Below the pieces are notes generated by a model, which was given only the letters and a program-made list of their open reading frames with translations, did not search any database and was not told the origin of the DNA. A program made the position numbers and the translations under genes. Positions 1-10,858 of a stretch of 64,000 nucleotides of DNA are shown here, piece after piece (positions within the stretch are counted from its first letter, which is position 1; each line of letters starts with the position of its first letter). The DNA is from CAVQXR01 sp963717955. GTDB taxonomy: Bacteria; Actinomycetota; Thermoleophilia; Gaiellales; Gaiellaceae. The DNA is taken from NCBI GenBank assembly GCA_963717955.1, contig CAVQXR010000002.1:558001-622000 (forward strand), in the 5' to 3' direction.

Positions 1-210
1 CGCGGGCGCCCGAACGGCTGGCTCGTCGGCCCCGACGACGAGGCCGCGCTGGCGGCAGCGCTCGTCGAGGCCGTCAACGACCGGGCCGAGCGCCGCGCGC
101 GGGGGGAGGCGGCCTACGAGCAGATCCGCAGCCGCTTCTCCTGGGACACGATCGCGACCCGTGTCGTCTCGCTGTACGAGCAGGTCGCCGCAGCGCCCCG
201 CGAGCGCTGA
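1..210 (+). CDS. Glycosyltransferase, C-terminal end (partial)
   Basis: The open frame enters from the left edge and ends at TGA 208-210, giving the last 69 residues. The pattern of a short loop followed by DDEAALAAAL, an arginine-rich helix, and FSWDTIATRVVSLYEQV is typical of the C-terminal helices of GT-B (family 4) glycosyltransferases, where this segment packs back across the N-terminal domain. Sugar donor and acceptor cannot be told because the nucleotide-binding region lies outside the window. The identification rests on the tail only. Confidence 0.6.
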   Translation, partial: RGRPNGWLVGPDDEAALAAALVEAVNDRAERRARGEAAYEQIRSRFSWDTIATRVVSLYEQVAAAPRER

Positions 211-644
211 GCCCCCTCAGCGGAGCGGCGCGACACGCCTTCGCTCTTCGTGATGCGATCCGACGGGACGCAACCGTCGACAGCTCGTGGGCCCCCCACA
301 GGAGCGCTTCATCGACTGGGCGCCGGCGTGGTCACCCGACGGTGACGCAGCGGAGGGTCTACCAGACTGGGGAAACCCTAATGAAACGCCCTCACGCCGA
401 TAGGCGCCCAGAACTGGCGAAATACGGTGCGCCCATTGTGCGCCCATAGACACCCGTTTCGGCGGACTTCCATGGACGTAGACGGATTGGAGCGGGGTCC
501 GATGCGGCCGCACTCCCACCTACCATGTGCAGGGATTTCCTTTCGACGGAGCGGAGCCGCTCGCGGGCGCTGGGGCAGCGTTCGATTCTGATACGCCCGC
601 CGGAGTGGCCACGAATGCCCTGCGTATTCACATGCGGAATCACA
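211..644. other. Gene-free stretch with a duplicated decamer
   Basis: I see no credible gene in these 434 bases. Both strands have short overlapping frames without coding character. The one visible structure is a tandem duplication of GTGCGCCCAT at 427-436 and 438-447 (period 11). Confidence 0.5.
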
Positions 645-1229
645 TCAGCGGTTGGTAATCACACGGTCGATGATCCCGTACGCCTCTGCCTCGTCCGCGC
701 TCAGGAAGTAGTCGCGCTCCATGTCCGCGGAAACCTTTTCGCGTGGCTGGCCGGTATGCAGGACGACAATCTCCTCGAGACGTCGCTTGACGCTGATCAC
801 CTCGCGCGCCTGGATCTCGATGTCAGTTGCCTGCCCCTCAAAGCCGCCCGACAGCTGGTGAAGGAGGATCTTTGCGTTCGGCAACGCCATCCGCTTTCCC
901 TTCGCTCCGCCCGCGAGCAGCACCGCGGCCATCGACAACGCTGTCCCGACGCAAATCGTCTGCACGTCTGGTTTGACGAACTGCATCGTGTCGTAGATCG
1001 TCAGCCCCGCGTAGACGGAGCCGCCCGGCGAGTTGATATAGATCGAGATGTCCTTGTCGGGATCCTCGGATTCCAGGTGCAACAGTTCGGCCACCAAGAG
1101 GTTCGCGATCTCGTCATAGATCGGTGTGCCGAGGAAGATGATCCGCTCCGCCAGAAGACGCGAATAGATATCCAAGGCCCGCTCGCCGCGCGAGTTCTGC
1201 TCGATCACCATCGGAATCAACGGACTCAT
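645..1229 (-). CDS. clpP: ATP-dependent Clp protease proteolytic subunit
   Basis: Serine peptidase subunit of the cytoplasmic Clp protease, which degrades unfolded proteins fed by ClpA/C/X-type ATPases. The 194-residue protein is full length for the family. The triad is visible as Ser99 (GTALSMAA), His124 (ILLHQLSGG) and Asp173 (ERDYFL). The oxyanion-hole segment NSPGGSVYAG lies at 66-75. It starts at ATG with GGAGG four bases upstream; a TAGGCT box also lies 9 bases upstream, so it may be a short-leader transcript. No clpX or second clpP is adjacent. It lies alone between two gene-poor stretches. Confidence 0.95.
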   Translation of the reverse strand: MSPLIPMVIEQNSRGERALDIYSRLLAERIIFLGTPIYDEIANLLVAELLHLESEDPDKDISIYINSPGGSVYAGLTIYDTMQFVKPDVQTICVGTALSMAAVLLAGGAKGKRMALPNAKILLHQLSGGFEGQATDIEIQAREVISVKRRLEEIVVLHTGQPREKVSADMERDYFLSADEAEAYGIIDRVITNR

Positions 1230-1476
1230 ACAGCCTCCAGCCTAGTTGGCCCAACGCGGTCGCCGTGACCAAGCCGGCCGCTAACCCCGTCTGAGCTCTC
1301 CTGTTGCCTCCTGACCTGGAGCTTCGCGGTGAGCCGCCACGTCGGAGCCGAAGCGGCGGGAGTTGGACGCGCTGGATTCGGAGCGGATGACCGTCGGAAC
1401 CCTCGAGTCGAACGATCTCGTCGGCAGAACCCGCTAGGGTGCGCCTGGCAGCAGGACAGCCGGAAAGGAGCCCGAC

Positions 1477-1572
1477 GTGGCCGGGAAGAAGCGTCCAAAG
1501 CCGCTGGCCGAGACCGAGAAGAAGGCGCCAGCAAAGCCCAAGCGCCCGAAGAAGACCTCGCGCGGCAAGTAG
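1477..1572 (+). CDS. 31-residue lysine-rich micro-ORF
   Basis: GTG at 1477 is preceded at the right distance by AAAGGAG (1464-1470), and a TAGGGT box lies at 1435-1440. The product has 31 residues, of which eleven are Lys and three Arg, arranged as KK/PK/KRPKK clusters with Ala and Pro, ending SRGK. This looks like a small nucleic-acid-binding or ribosome-associated tail-like peptide, but no family is recognised. Support comes from the ribosome binding site, -10 box and strongly biased composition. There is no length support, so it could be a chance frame. Confidence 0.4.
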   Translation: MAGKKRPKPLAETEKKAPAKPKRPKKTSRGK

Positions 1573-1840
1573 ACAGGTCGTCAACGGGCCGCTCTCCAGG
1601 AGCCGCTGATCGTCGCCCTTGCCGCTCGCGGAAGCGCCTGTCACCATCGGCGGCGGGTCGATGCGATGTTCGCGTCGGGGATCCTTCCCTGCTCCGTGAG
1701 CTTGCGATTACCTGTCGCGGCAAGGATGGGCACTAGCAGGAGGTTCCGCGACTGAGCGGACAACGCAGACGGCTGGGAATGAGCCTCATGTTCTACCGGC
1801 GCGGCGGTTCGGCGCAGGAAGGCGGCTAATCTGGCCCACC

Positions 1841-3803
<1,963 letters not shown>

Positions 3804-3904
3804 CGCGGCAGGGCAGCCGCGTCAGCTCGCGCGAACTGCCCGCTGTGAGGCAGTAGGAGCACGACGCTCACCTGCGCCGCGGGGCGGTCGCTCCGGCAGT
3901 GTTG

Positions 3905-4200
3905 GGAGGTGATCACGCCCCGCATCGTCGACGTGCACTCCCATGTTGTGCCGTCGGGCGATGACGTCATCCCGACCACTCCGTGCTTGGTCGCGCAGTA
4001 GGCGAAGTAGCCCTGCGCTCCGGCGACTCCTGGGTCGGAGGCGGTGAGACGAGGCCTGTGCGGTTGGTGGCGCCCGTGCCGTTGACGCGACGGATCGTGC
4101 GCCTGGACTGCGAGGGCGCGGCGGTCGCCGCAGCGGGGCAGGCTCGGGGACGTATTCTCGCGGCTCGCGGGCATCCCGACGCCACGGCTGGGTTCACGCT
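3905..4200 (-). pseudogene. Short-chain dehydrogenase/reductase remnant
   Basis: In one minus frame the segment around 3965-4050 reads LTASDPGVAGAQGYFAYCATKHGVVGMT, the active-site YxxxK region of an SDR enzyme. The preceding strand segment (IRRVNGTGATNRTG) and the following one (ARRHNMGVHVD) are recognisable only in other frames, so at least two frame breaks exist in under 300 bases. The N-terminal Rossmann region and the C-terminus are missing. This is a decayed fragment, not an expressed gene. Confidence 0.6.
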
Positions 4201-4259
4201 CGCCTCGGAACCGGACGGGAGCGCTGCGAGGAACCGCCCGCGGGCCTAGGCTTTCCGGG

Positions 4260-5252
4260 ATGGGTGCCGTCGGACCTCGGAGCGTCAAGCGGCTGCGGGC
4301 GAAGGGGGATGTCGCCGGGCTGGTCGATGCCATGACCTCGGCGAATCGCCACAACAGGCCCGAGCAGATGTCCAAGGCGGCGGACGCGCTTGTCGCCCTT
4401 GGCGAGGCCGGAGTCGATGCGCTGGTGGCTGCACTGGGTAACGACGATCCGTCGGTTCGCGAGTGCGCGGCGGCGCACCTCCGCCATGCGAAGGATCCGA
4501 GAGTGGTCAGACCCCTGATCGCGGCCTTGGGCGACCCCGACAAGTCTGTGCGCTGGGCCGCAGTCCTCTCTCTGGGGGAGCTGAACGATCTGAACGATCC
4601 TGAGGTGACGGAGGCGCTCGCCGGGGCGCTTCATGACGAGGATCCGGGCGTACGCAAGCAGGCGGCCTACGGCCTCGCTACGTGGGGCGACCGCCGGGCC
4701 GTGGACGAGCTGATCCGGATCGCGCTGCACGCGCTGGGCGAGGGGCTCAGCAGCGACACCGAGTGCCGCATGGCGGTAGAGGCGCTGGGCAGGCTCGGCG
4801 ACAACCGCGCGGTGCCCGCCCTCGCGGAGATCCTGCGGTCACACCCATGGCCCGATGTCCACCGCGATGCGTTGCACGCGCTGGAGCTGATCGGAGGCCC
4901 GGATGCGGAGGCCGCCCTCGCGCTCGGGTCCGACGCGCTCGTTCGCTGGGGGCCTGCGCCCGCCGGAAATTGCGATATCTGCAGCGCATCGATCTCGGCC
5001 GAGGACGGCTGGCTGGTGCCCAATGCGGAGTTCCGTGACCTCGTCGGCCGTGGTTACGACCCGCACCCCAGGGGCCAAGTCAGGGCCATCACGGCCGGGC
5101 TGGCCGAGGTGCTCGGCCAGGGGCCAGAGTACGTGTACGTGGGCTGGGTGCGGATGGTGATGACTGGCGACACCGACTGGGGTCTGTGCCTCGATTGTGC
5201 TCGCGACCTCGCGGCCTTCGCGGCCAAGGGTGATCCCGACCCATCGGTCTGA
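4260..5252 (+). CDS. HEAT-repeat protein with C-terminal CxxC pairs
   Basis: 330 residues. Residues about 45-225 form HEAT/PBS-lyase-like helical repeats (DPSVRECAAAHLRH, DKSVRWAAVLSLGEL, DPGVRKQAAYGLATWG, NRAVPALAEIL), usually protein-binding scaffolds. The C-terminal ~100 residues form a separate domain with CDIC (238-241) and CLDC (310-313), which could bind one metal ion. Substrate and partner are unknown; the region between the Cys pairs is rich in aromatic residues. ATG 4260 is 7 bases after TAGGCT (4247-4252), the leaderless signature, which fixes the start. Monocistronic by spacing. Confidence 0.75.
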   Translation: MGAVGPRSVKRLRAKGDVAGLVDAMTSANRHNRPEQMSKAADALVALGEAGVDALVAALGNDDPSVRECAAAHLRHAKDPRVVRPLIAALGDPDKSVRWAAVLSLGELNDLNDPEVTEALAGALHDEDPGVRKQAAYGLATWGDRRAVDELIRIALHALGEGLSSDTECRMAVEALGRLGDNRAVPALAEILRSHPWPDVHRDALHALELIGGPDAEAALALGSDALVRWGPAPAGNCDICSASISAEDGWLVPNAEFRDLVGRGYDPHPRGQVRAITAGLAEVLGQGPEYVYVGWVRMVMTGDTDWGLCLDCARDLAAFAAKGDPDPSV

Positions 5253-5835
5253 ACGACAGGGGCTGCCCCGTCGGCATCGACCCTCGCTGCTGACCGCGAA
5301 CCCCTCGCCCCAAGCCTTGCGGCAGTGAACGCAGCGATCCACGCCGAGTGCGAGGCGCGCGACAGAGTCTAGACGCCTCCTTTCCTGCACTCAACGAGGA
5401 ATCGTCGGAACGGCCCCGCGGTCTTCGCGTCCGTCCCGGGCAGGTGGCTGTCCCGGTGAGCTCCCGATCCGACACCGCGCCTCATCTCAACGGCCGTCTG
5501 CCGCAAGGTGGGCGAACTCGCCTGTGCGCTCTTCCCCGAGCGGGAGCCCCCGCCGCCTGGCAGCTGGAAGGCAAGCGGAGAGGCCCCCGCCTCGCTCCCG
5601 GCCACCATGCCTGAGACGGCCTCCGAGGGCTTGATGCCGGCTAGTCAGGCACGCCGGCCGCGAGGCTCACACAACGCTCCCGCGATCCGGGGAGCGGGGA
5701 AGGTGGTTTCTACCAGGGTCGAGTAAGAAGTTGTGCGATCGTTGTGCGATGGTCCCACCACGCACGCAGGCCTCCTGGCGCGATGTGGCCGACGGACAAC
5801 GCCACTCACGCGATCGGCTGGATCAGCGTACGAAT
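5253..5835. other. Gene-free stretch before tRNA-Sec
   Basis: No convincing gene on either strand. The only structure is a tandem duplication of TTGTGCGAT at 5731-5739 and 5742-5750 (period 11), about 115 bases beyond the 3' end of the tRNA. Confidence 0.45.
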
Positions 5836-5866
5836 CGGCTTGTTCAAGCCGTTTCCTCAGAAACGG
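5836..5866 (-). terminator. Two back-to-back hairpins after tRNA-Sec
   Basis: Read on the minus strand, the tRNA 3' end runs into CCGTTTC-TGAG-GAAACGG (7-bp stem) and then CGGCTT-GAAC-AAGCCG (6-bp stem). There is no T tract. They may be a factor-assisted terminator or processing signal, or an attachment-site core, because the second hairpin sequence recurs after tRNA-Val at 50514-50534. Confidence 0.5.
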
Positions 5867-5956
5867 AGCGGCGCCGGAGTCGAACCGACCGAGTCGTGGG
5901 TTGCACGACCGCACTGGTTTTGAAGACCAGCTGGGCCACCGGGCCCGTGCCGCTCC
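5864..5956 (-). tRNA. selC: tRNA-Sec (anticodon UCA)
   Basis: On the minus strand a 93-nt tRNA starts GGAGCGGC and ends GCCGCTCC plus discriminator G. The eight-base-pair acceptor stem and G73 are hallmarks of bacterial selenocysteine tRNA. The anticodon loop CTTCAAA presents UCA, reading UGA. A long variable arm is present between the anticodon and T arms, and TTCGACTCC forms the T loop region. CCA is not encoded. selA and selB lie 1.7-4.8 kb upstream on the same strand, so the decoding machinery except selD is clustered. Confidence 0.95.
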
Positions 5957-5998
5957 ACGGCGGAGCCTAGCGACATGCGGCTGCGCGGCCGTGCGGCG

Positions 5999-7642
5999 CT
6001 ATTGGACGCGGGCGCTGTAGATGAAGAGGAGGTCGTCGTCGGCCGGCGCGCCGCCGCATGCGAGAGGCGACCCGACGTTGCACGTGTAGGCATCGCTCGC
6101 GTTCGTCAGCACGAGCCTGACGCTGTCGATCCTGCCCCGGCCGAAGCCCACGGTCACGGTCGCTTTGCCGTTCGCGTTGAGCTGCGGCACGACCGTCCGC
6201 ACGCTTCCGTCGCGGCGCACGACGAGGAGCGCGGCGTGGGTCCCGCGCCTCAGGGGCGGGAGGTCGAGCTTGAGGCGCAGATGCGCGCTCGCCGTCACGA
6301 GCTTGCCCGGGCGGAAGCGGCCGTACCAGGACGTGAGGTGGTCGAGGACGGCGGTTCCCGAGGCCGTGGCACCCTGGCGCAGTCTGTGCGATCGGGCGAG
6401 CGGCGGGGTGGGATAGGCCTCGCCCTCCTCGTAGGACGTGGCGACCGTCGCGTTCGCGAGCCCGAAGCCCCCGTAGCCGGCGCGGAACGTCGTCCCCTGC
6501 TCACGTAGTGCCGAGTCGACCGCCTGTAGCGAGTACTGATCCGGAGCGCCGCTCGTCCCGTCCGCGAACTCCCACGTCCGCCGCACCAGCTCGGGGGAGT
6601 GCTGCTCGCTCAGGTAGCGGAACAGGATCCACGCGCCATACGCGAAGCCCGAGGGCTGGTCATCATCGCCGCCCCGGATGCGGTCGAACGGGACGTCGGG
6701 GCGTGTCAGCTGGCTCCCGGCGAGGAACTGCCGGTTGTCGTCGACGGCGTCGTACACCTCGTCCTCGATCCACGTCGCCGTCCCCTCCATGAGGATGTCG
6801 TCCTCGAAGAAGTCGTAGGAAGCCTGCACCGCGTGGAAGAACTCGTGAGCGGCGGTGACCTGGAGCGCCGGGACGCCGATCGTCCCGCCCTCCGCGAACT
6901 GCTCCGCCGAGTAGTCGTCGTCGAGCACGCAGTACGCGGAGATCGGCAGCTGTTCGGCGAAGGCCGCGGGATCGTCGCTCGTGCAGTAGCCGTACAGGCG
7001 CCGGCTTCCGATGTCCGCGACGTACACGTCGACCTTTGCGTCGGGGCCGTGGTTCACGGAGCCGAGGTCCGACTTCGGCGCCCGGTAGCCGAGCCCGTCG
7101 ACCTCCGCGGCCCAGACCTCCTCGAGGGTCGTCCGAACCGACTCGATGTAGTCGGGGATCGTGTCGCCGTTCGCGTCGACGAGCGACGGGGCGTCGATCG
7201 TGGAACCGACCCAGTGGACGCAGAAGTGGACGGTGCAGGAAACGCGAACCTGCGCCGCGGGAACGCTGTAGTCCGCGCCGAACCCCGAGCCGTCGTCCGG
7301 CCGCGCGAGGATCCGGATCGCCTCCGCGCGCTCCTCGGCGGGAAGCGCCTCGACGTTCGCGAGCAGGTCGCGCAGGACGAGGCTCGCGTCTCGTTGACCA
7401 GGCACGATCCCGTCTCCGCGGGCCGCGTCGACGCGAAACAGCGATCGCGCACGCTCGAGCGCCGCCCGGGCCGTCGTGATGCGGCCGGCACGCTCGGCGG
7501 GTCCCGCATGGTCGCCCTGCGCGAAGGAGCGCGACCCGTCTGAAGCCGCCTGTGCGGGCACGGCGAGCACACCCACGACGAGGGCCGCGAGGATCGCGAA
7601 GCGCGCCAGGCGGCCCGTCCTCATCGTCATGATGCTACCCAT
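5999..7642 (-). CDS. Secreted zinc metalloprotease-like protein
   Basis: 547 residues with an N-terminal Arg-rich segment and hydrophobic stretch (ARFAILAALVVGVLAV) ending in AQA-like signal peptidase site. The motif HEFFH at 266-270, followed 17 residues later by MEGTATWIED, matches a gluzincin-like HExxH...E arrangement. Paired Cys (CTVHFC, GYC...YC, CNVGSPLAC) suggest disulfides and an extracytoplasmic location. It resembles the putative metalloproteases described in myxobacteria, but substrate is unknown. The first ATG overlaps the selB stop by 8 bases; in-frame ATGs at 7630 and 7624 are also possible. Position right behind selB suggests co-transcription, though no Sec codon is seen in it. 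Confidence 0.75.
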   Translation of the reverse strand: MGSIMTMRTGRLARFAILAALVVGVLAVPAQAASDGSRSFAQGDHAGPAERAGRITTARAALERARSLFRVDAARGDGIVPGQRDASLVLRDLLANVEALPAEERAEAIRILARPDDGSGFGADYSVPAAQVRVSCTVHFCVHWVGSTIDAPSLVDANGDTIPDYIESVRTTLEEVWAAEVDGLGYRAPKSDLGSVNHGPDAKVDVYVADIGSRRLYGYCTSDDPAAFAEQLPISAYCVLDDDYSAEQFAEGGTIGVPALQVTAAHEFFHAVQASYDFFEDDILMEGTATWIEDEVYDAVDDNRQFLAGSQLTRPDVPFDRIRGGDDDQPSGFAYGAWILFRYLSEQHSPELVRRTWEFADGTSGAPDQYSLQAVDSALREQGTTFRAGYGGFGLANATVATSYEEGEAYPTPPLARSHRLRQGATASGTAVLDHLTSWYGRFRPGKLVTASAHLRLKLDLPPLRRGTHAALLVVRRDGSVRTVVPQLNANGKATVTVGFGRGRIDSVRLVLTNASDAYTCNVGSPLACGGAPADDDLLFIYSARVQ

Positions 7643-9410
7643 CGCGCGGGTCCCGATCCTGGGAACCGGCGCCCCGCCGGCGCAGGAGCCGGGCCTCGCC
7701 GACTCGGCGGGTCAGCCCGTCGGAATCGAAGCGCTCGAGCAGGAGCTGGGCCGAGCGCCGCCCCACGCCGAGCAGGTCGCGGAAGCGGCCCAGCGTGATC
7801 TGCCCCTGCGCCCGGCATTCCTCGATCAGCCGTTCCCGCGCGAGCTCGAACGCGGACGTGCCGATCGCGAACCCTTCCCCGAGGCGCACGAGCGTGCCCG
7901 CACGCTCGAGAAACAGCGCGAGCTCCCGGTCGTCGACCCTGAGGGGGTTCGGCCCGCTCGCGGCGAGCTCCGCCTCGAGCGCGGCGGCCGCATCGGCCCG
8001 GTCCCCGAGCCGGGCGGCGGCGCCCGGGGCGAAGGCCTGCGCCCCGCGTCGCTCGAGCGGCAGCAGCGGCAGTACCGCCGTCGCCCAGGGTCGCGCCGGC
8101 AGCAGCTCCGGCAGCGGCAGCCCGGGATCCAGCGGCGAGCGGGCCGCCCGGTCCGCGAGTCGCCCGGCGATGTCCGCCCGCACCTCCTCGAGCCAGGCCG
8201 CGGTCGCGAAGAACTCGTCCATGCGCACGGCCCCGGCGAGGCCGGCGTCGAGCTCCGCCGGGTCGAGAAGGGCCCGGCGCGAGAGCTGCGCCCGGGTCAG
8301 CGGCTCGCCTGCGGCCGTGAGCGCGGCCTCCACGATCGACGCCGGCTCGCCCAGCCGGAGGAGCTCGAGGCGTCGCTCGTCCGGACGTCTCGGGGGTGCC
8401 GGGTCGAGCACGAGCGCCCCCCCGACGGTGGTGTGCGTCCGGAGAACGACCCGGTCGCCGCGGGCCGCCACGGCGGCCGTCGCGAGCCGGAGCTGTGCGT
8501 AGCCCGCCCCCACCCGGACGACGCGCGCGACATGCTCGGCCGTCCCGTGGTGGACGTGCAGGCGCGCGTGATCGGCGATCGGCTCGAGCTCGGTCAGGAT
8601 CACGTCGAGCCGGTAGCTGACCGGGTAGGCGCCCGGAGCGACGAGGACGTCGCCGCGGCGCAGCCGGCCGCGGTCGACCCCCGGGAGCGAGACGGCGACC
8701 CGCTGCCCCGCCTCCGCTCGCGACACGGCCTCGTCGTGGACCTGCACGCTCCGGACCCGTACCGGAATGCCGGCTGGCGCCGCCACCAGCTCGTCCCCCT
8801 CGCCGAGCGTTCCCGACCACAGGGTTCCCGTCACGACCGTGCCGATCCCGCGGAGCGAGAACGAACGGTCGACGAACAGCCTCGTCGCTCCGAGCAGGTG
8901 CCGATGCTCGGCGGTCGCGGCGACCTGCGCGAGCGCGGCACGGAGCTCGTCGAGACCGAGACCCGTTCGCGCGCTGACGGCGACGGCGGGGGCTCCGGGG
9001 ACGAGCTCGCGCCCCTCCTCGAGCGCCAGCTCCAGCGTCTCGTCGTCGACGGTGTCGGCCTTCGTGATCGCGACGACACCGTGCTCGATGCCGAGCAGGC
9101 GGATGATCGCGAGGTGCTCGAAGGTCTGCGGCCGTGCGCCCTCGCCGGCATCGATCACGAGCAGGAAGAGATCGATGCCGGTCGCCCCGGCGACCATGTT
9201 ACGAACGAACCGCTCGTGGCCCGGGACGTCGATCACGGACAGCCGGCGGCCGCCGGGCAGCTCGAGGGGCGCGTACCCGAGGTCGATCGAGATCCCGCGC
9301 CGCCGCTCCTCCGGCAGCCGATCGGTGTCCTTCCCCGTGAGCGCCCGGACAAGCCAGGTCTTGCCGTGGTCGATGTGCCCCGCGGTGCCGAGAACGAGCG
9401 GTGTCGTCAT
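7635..9410 (-). CDS. selB: Selenocysteine-specific elongation factor
   Basis: GTPase that carries Sec-tRNA-Sec to UGA codons marked by a SECIS element. The G1 motif GHIDHGKT is at 11-18, DVPGHERF at 61-68 and TKAD at 116-119. Domains II/III follow, and the C-terminal third contains winged-helix segments with LPLLPLERRG and the final GQITLGRFRDLLGVGRR, expected for the SECIS-binding part. 591 residues is usual for bacterial SelB. Its ATG overlaps the selA stop by four bases (ATGA), so the two are translationally coupled. Confidence 0.95.
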   Translation of the reverse strand: MTTPLVLGTAGHIDHGKTWLVRALTGKDTDRLPEERRRGISIDLGYAPLELPGGRRLSVIDVPGHERFVRNMVAGATGIDLFLLVIDAGEGARPQTFEHLAIIRLLGIEHGVVAITKADTVDDETLELALEEGRELVPGAPAVAVSARTGLGLDELRAALAQVAATAEHRHLLGATRLFVDRSFSLRGIGTVVTGTLWSGTLGEGDELVAAPAGIPVRVRSVQVHDEAVSRAEAGQRVAVSLPGVDRGRLRRGDVLVAPGAYPVSYRLDVILTELEPIADHARLHVHHGTAEHVARVVRVGAGYAQLRLATAAVAARGDRVVLRTHTTVGGALVLDPAPPRRPDERRLELLRLGEPASIVEAALTAAGEPLTRAQLSRRALLDPAELDAGLAGAVRMDEFFATAAWLEEVRADIAGRLADRAARSPLDPGLPLPELLPARPWATAVLPLLPLERRGAQAFAPGAAARLGDRADAAAALEAELAASGPNPLRVDDRELALFLERAGTLVRLGEGFAIGTSAFELARERLIEECRAQGQITLGRFRDLLGVGRRSAQLLLERFDSDGLTRRVGEARLLRRRGAGSQDRDPRDG

Positions 9411-10729
9411 TCGCGGGCCGCGGTGACGGCCGCCGCGACCTCGCCGAGCTCGTCCTCGCGGAGCGTGCGGCAGTCGAGCAGGAGTCGCCCGTCCCGCACG
9501 ATCCCGATCACGGGCGGGTCACCGAGGCGCAGCCGCGCGGCCAGCTGCTGCGGTAGCGCGCACGCGAAGCTCGGGATCTCGGCCAGCGGAAGCGCGCCGC
9601 CGCCCACGCGGCACGCGGTCTCCTCGACCCCGCCGTCCGTCAGCGCGGCGAGGCGCTCCGCACGCTCGCGGACGTCGTCCGCAGGCTCGACGAGCATCTG
9701 CAGCACCGGGATCTCGCGCAGTGCCCGTTCCGGATCGCGGTAGAGCGCGAGCGTCCCTTCGAGCGCTGCGAGCGTGAGCTTGTCGGCGCGCAAGGCGCGC
9801 TGGAGCGGGTGCCGGCGCAGGCGCTCCACGAGCGCCGCCCGGCCGGCGACGATCCCCGCCTGCGGCCCGCCGAGCAGCTTGTCGCCCGAGAAGCAGACGA
9901 GGTCCGCGCCCGCCTCGAGGCTCTCACGCACGGAAGGCTCGTCCTCGAGCTCCTGCAGCACGCCCGAGCCGAGGTCGTCGACGAGCGCGAGCCCATGTCG
10001 ATGGGCGAGCGCGGCGAGATCGGCGAGCGACGGCCGCTCGGTGAAGCCGACGATGCGGAAGTTGGACTGGTGCACGCGCAGGAGGACCGCCGTGTCCGCC
10101 GTCCGCGCGCGCTCGTAGTCGGCGACCCGCGTGCGGTTCGTCGTCCCCACCTCGACGAGTCGTGCCCCGGAGCGGCTCAGGACGTCGGGGATGCGGAAGC
10201 CGTCCCCGATCTCGACCAGCTCCCCGCGGGAGACGAGCACCTCGCGCGCCTCGGCGAGCGCCGCGAGGGCCAGCATCACGGCCGCGGCGTTGTTGTTGAC
10301 GACGAGCGCCGCCTCGGCCCCGGTCAGCGCGCGCAGGTGCTCGGCACAGTGATCCTGGCGGGAGCCTCGTGAGCCGCTCGCGAGCTCGTACTCGAGGTTC
10401 GAGTAGGACCCTCCGACCTCGACCACGCGCGCGAGTGCCGACTTCGAGAGCGGGGCGCGCCCGAGATTCGTGTGCACGACGACTCCGGTCGCGTTGAGCA
10501 CGCGGCGCAGCCGCGGTCGCAGGGTGGCCTCGACCTCCGCCTCGACCCGGGCCGGGAGGTCGTCCACCGGGAACCCGGCCCGGATCTCCTCGCGCGCGCG
10601 CTCGAGGGCGCGCCTGGCGGATTCGGTCACGAGCGGGCGCCCGTGTTGCTGCGCGAGCGCGTGGACGCGCTCGGTCGCGAGCAGCCGATCGACGGACGGG
10701 AGCTCCCGCAGCGGGTTGCCGTTGGTCAT
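9407..10729 (-). CDS. selA: L-seryl-tRNA(Sec) selenium transferase
   Basis: PLP enzyme converting Ser-tRNA-Sec to Sec-tRNA-Sec using selenophosphate. 440 residues with N-terminal helical domain and PLP fold. The Schiff-base lysine is Lys284 in CFSGDKLLGGPQ, and HTNLGRAPLS and VGTTNRTRVADY are typical SelA segments. ATG 10729 stands 6 bases behind TAAGAT (10736-10741), so selA heads a leaderless selA-selB transcript. selD is not in the window. Confidence 0.95.
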   Translation of the reverse strand: MTNGNPLRELPSVDRLLATERVHALAQQHGRPLVTESARRALERAREEIRAGFPVDDLPARVEAEVEATLRPRLRRVLNATGVVVHTNLGRAPLSKSALARVVEVGGSYSNLEYELASGSRGSRQDHCAEHLRALTGAEAALVVNNNAAAVMLALAALAEAREVLVSRGELVEIGDGFRIPDVLSRSGARLVEVGTTNRTRVADYERARTADTAVLLRVHQSNFRIVGFTERPSLADLAALAHRHGLALVDDLGSGVLQELEDEPSVRESLEAGADLVCFSGDKLLGGPQAGIVAGRAALVERLRRHPLQRALRADKLTLAALEGTLALYRDPERALREIPVLQMLVEPADDVRERAERLAALTDGGVEETACRVGGGALPLAEIPSFACALPQQLAARLRLGDPPVIGIVRDGRLLLDCRTLREDELGEVAAAVTAARE

Positions 10730-10845
10730 GCTCAGATCTTAGGACGCGCGGGTCGGGGAGCCGCCGCCGTAGCGGGAGCTGCTCGTCGCCGGCCGCCGCC
10801 CGGGAGGGCGTCGCGCCGAATCGCGCAGCGGGGTACGCAGCGGGG

Positions 10846-10851
10846 TAATAT
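10846..10851 (+). promoter_or_regulatory. -10 box TAATAT fixing a leaderless start for bioY
   Basis: TAATAT lies 7 bases before GTG 10859, with no ribosome binding site between them. Transcription would begin at or next to the start codon. Confidence 0.6.
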
Positions 10852-10858
10852 CCCGCCC

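Noticed and set aside
7476..9743. 755-codon plus-strand open frame opposite selB
   Set aside because: Arg/Gly/Pro-rich shadow of selB in a high-GC genome.
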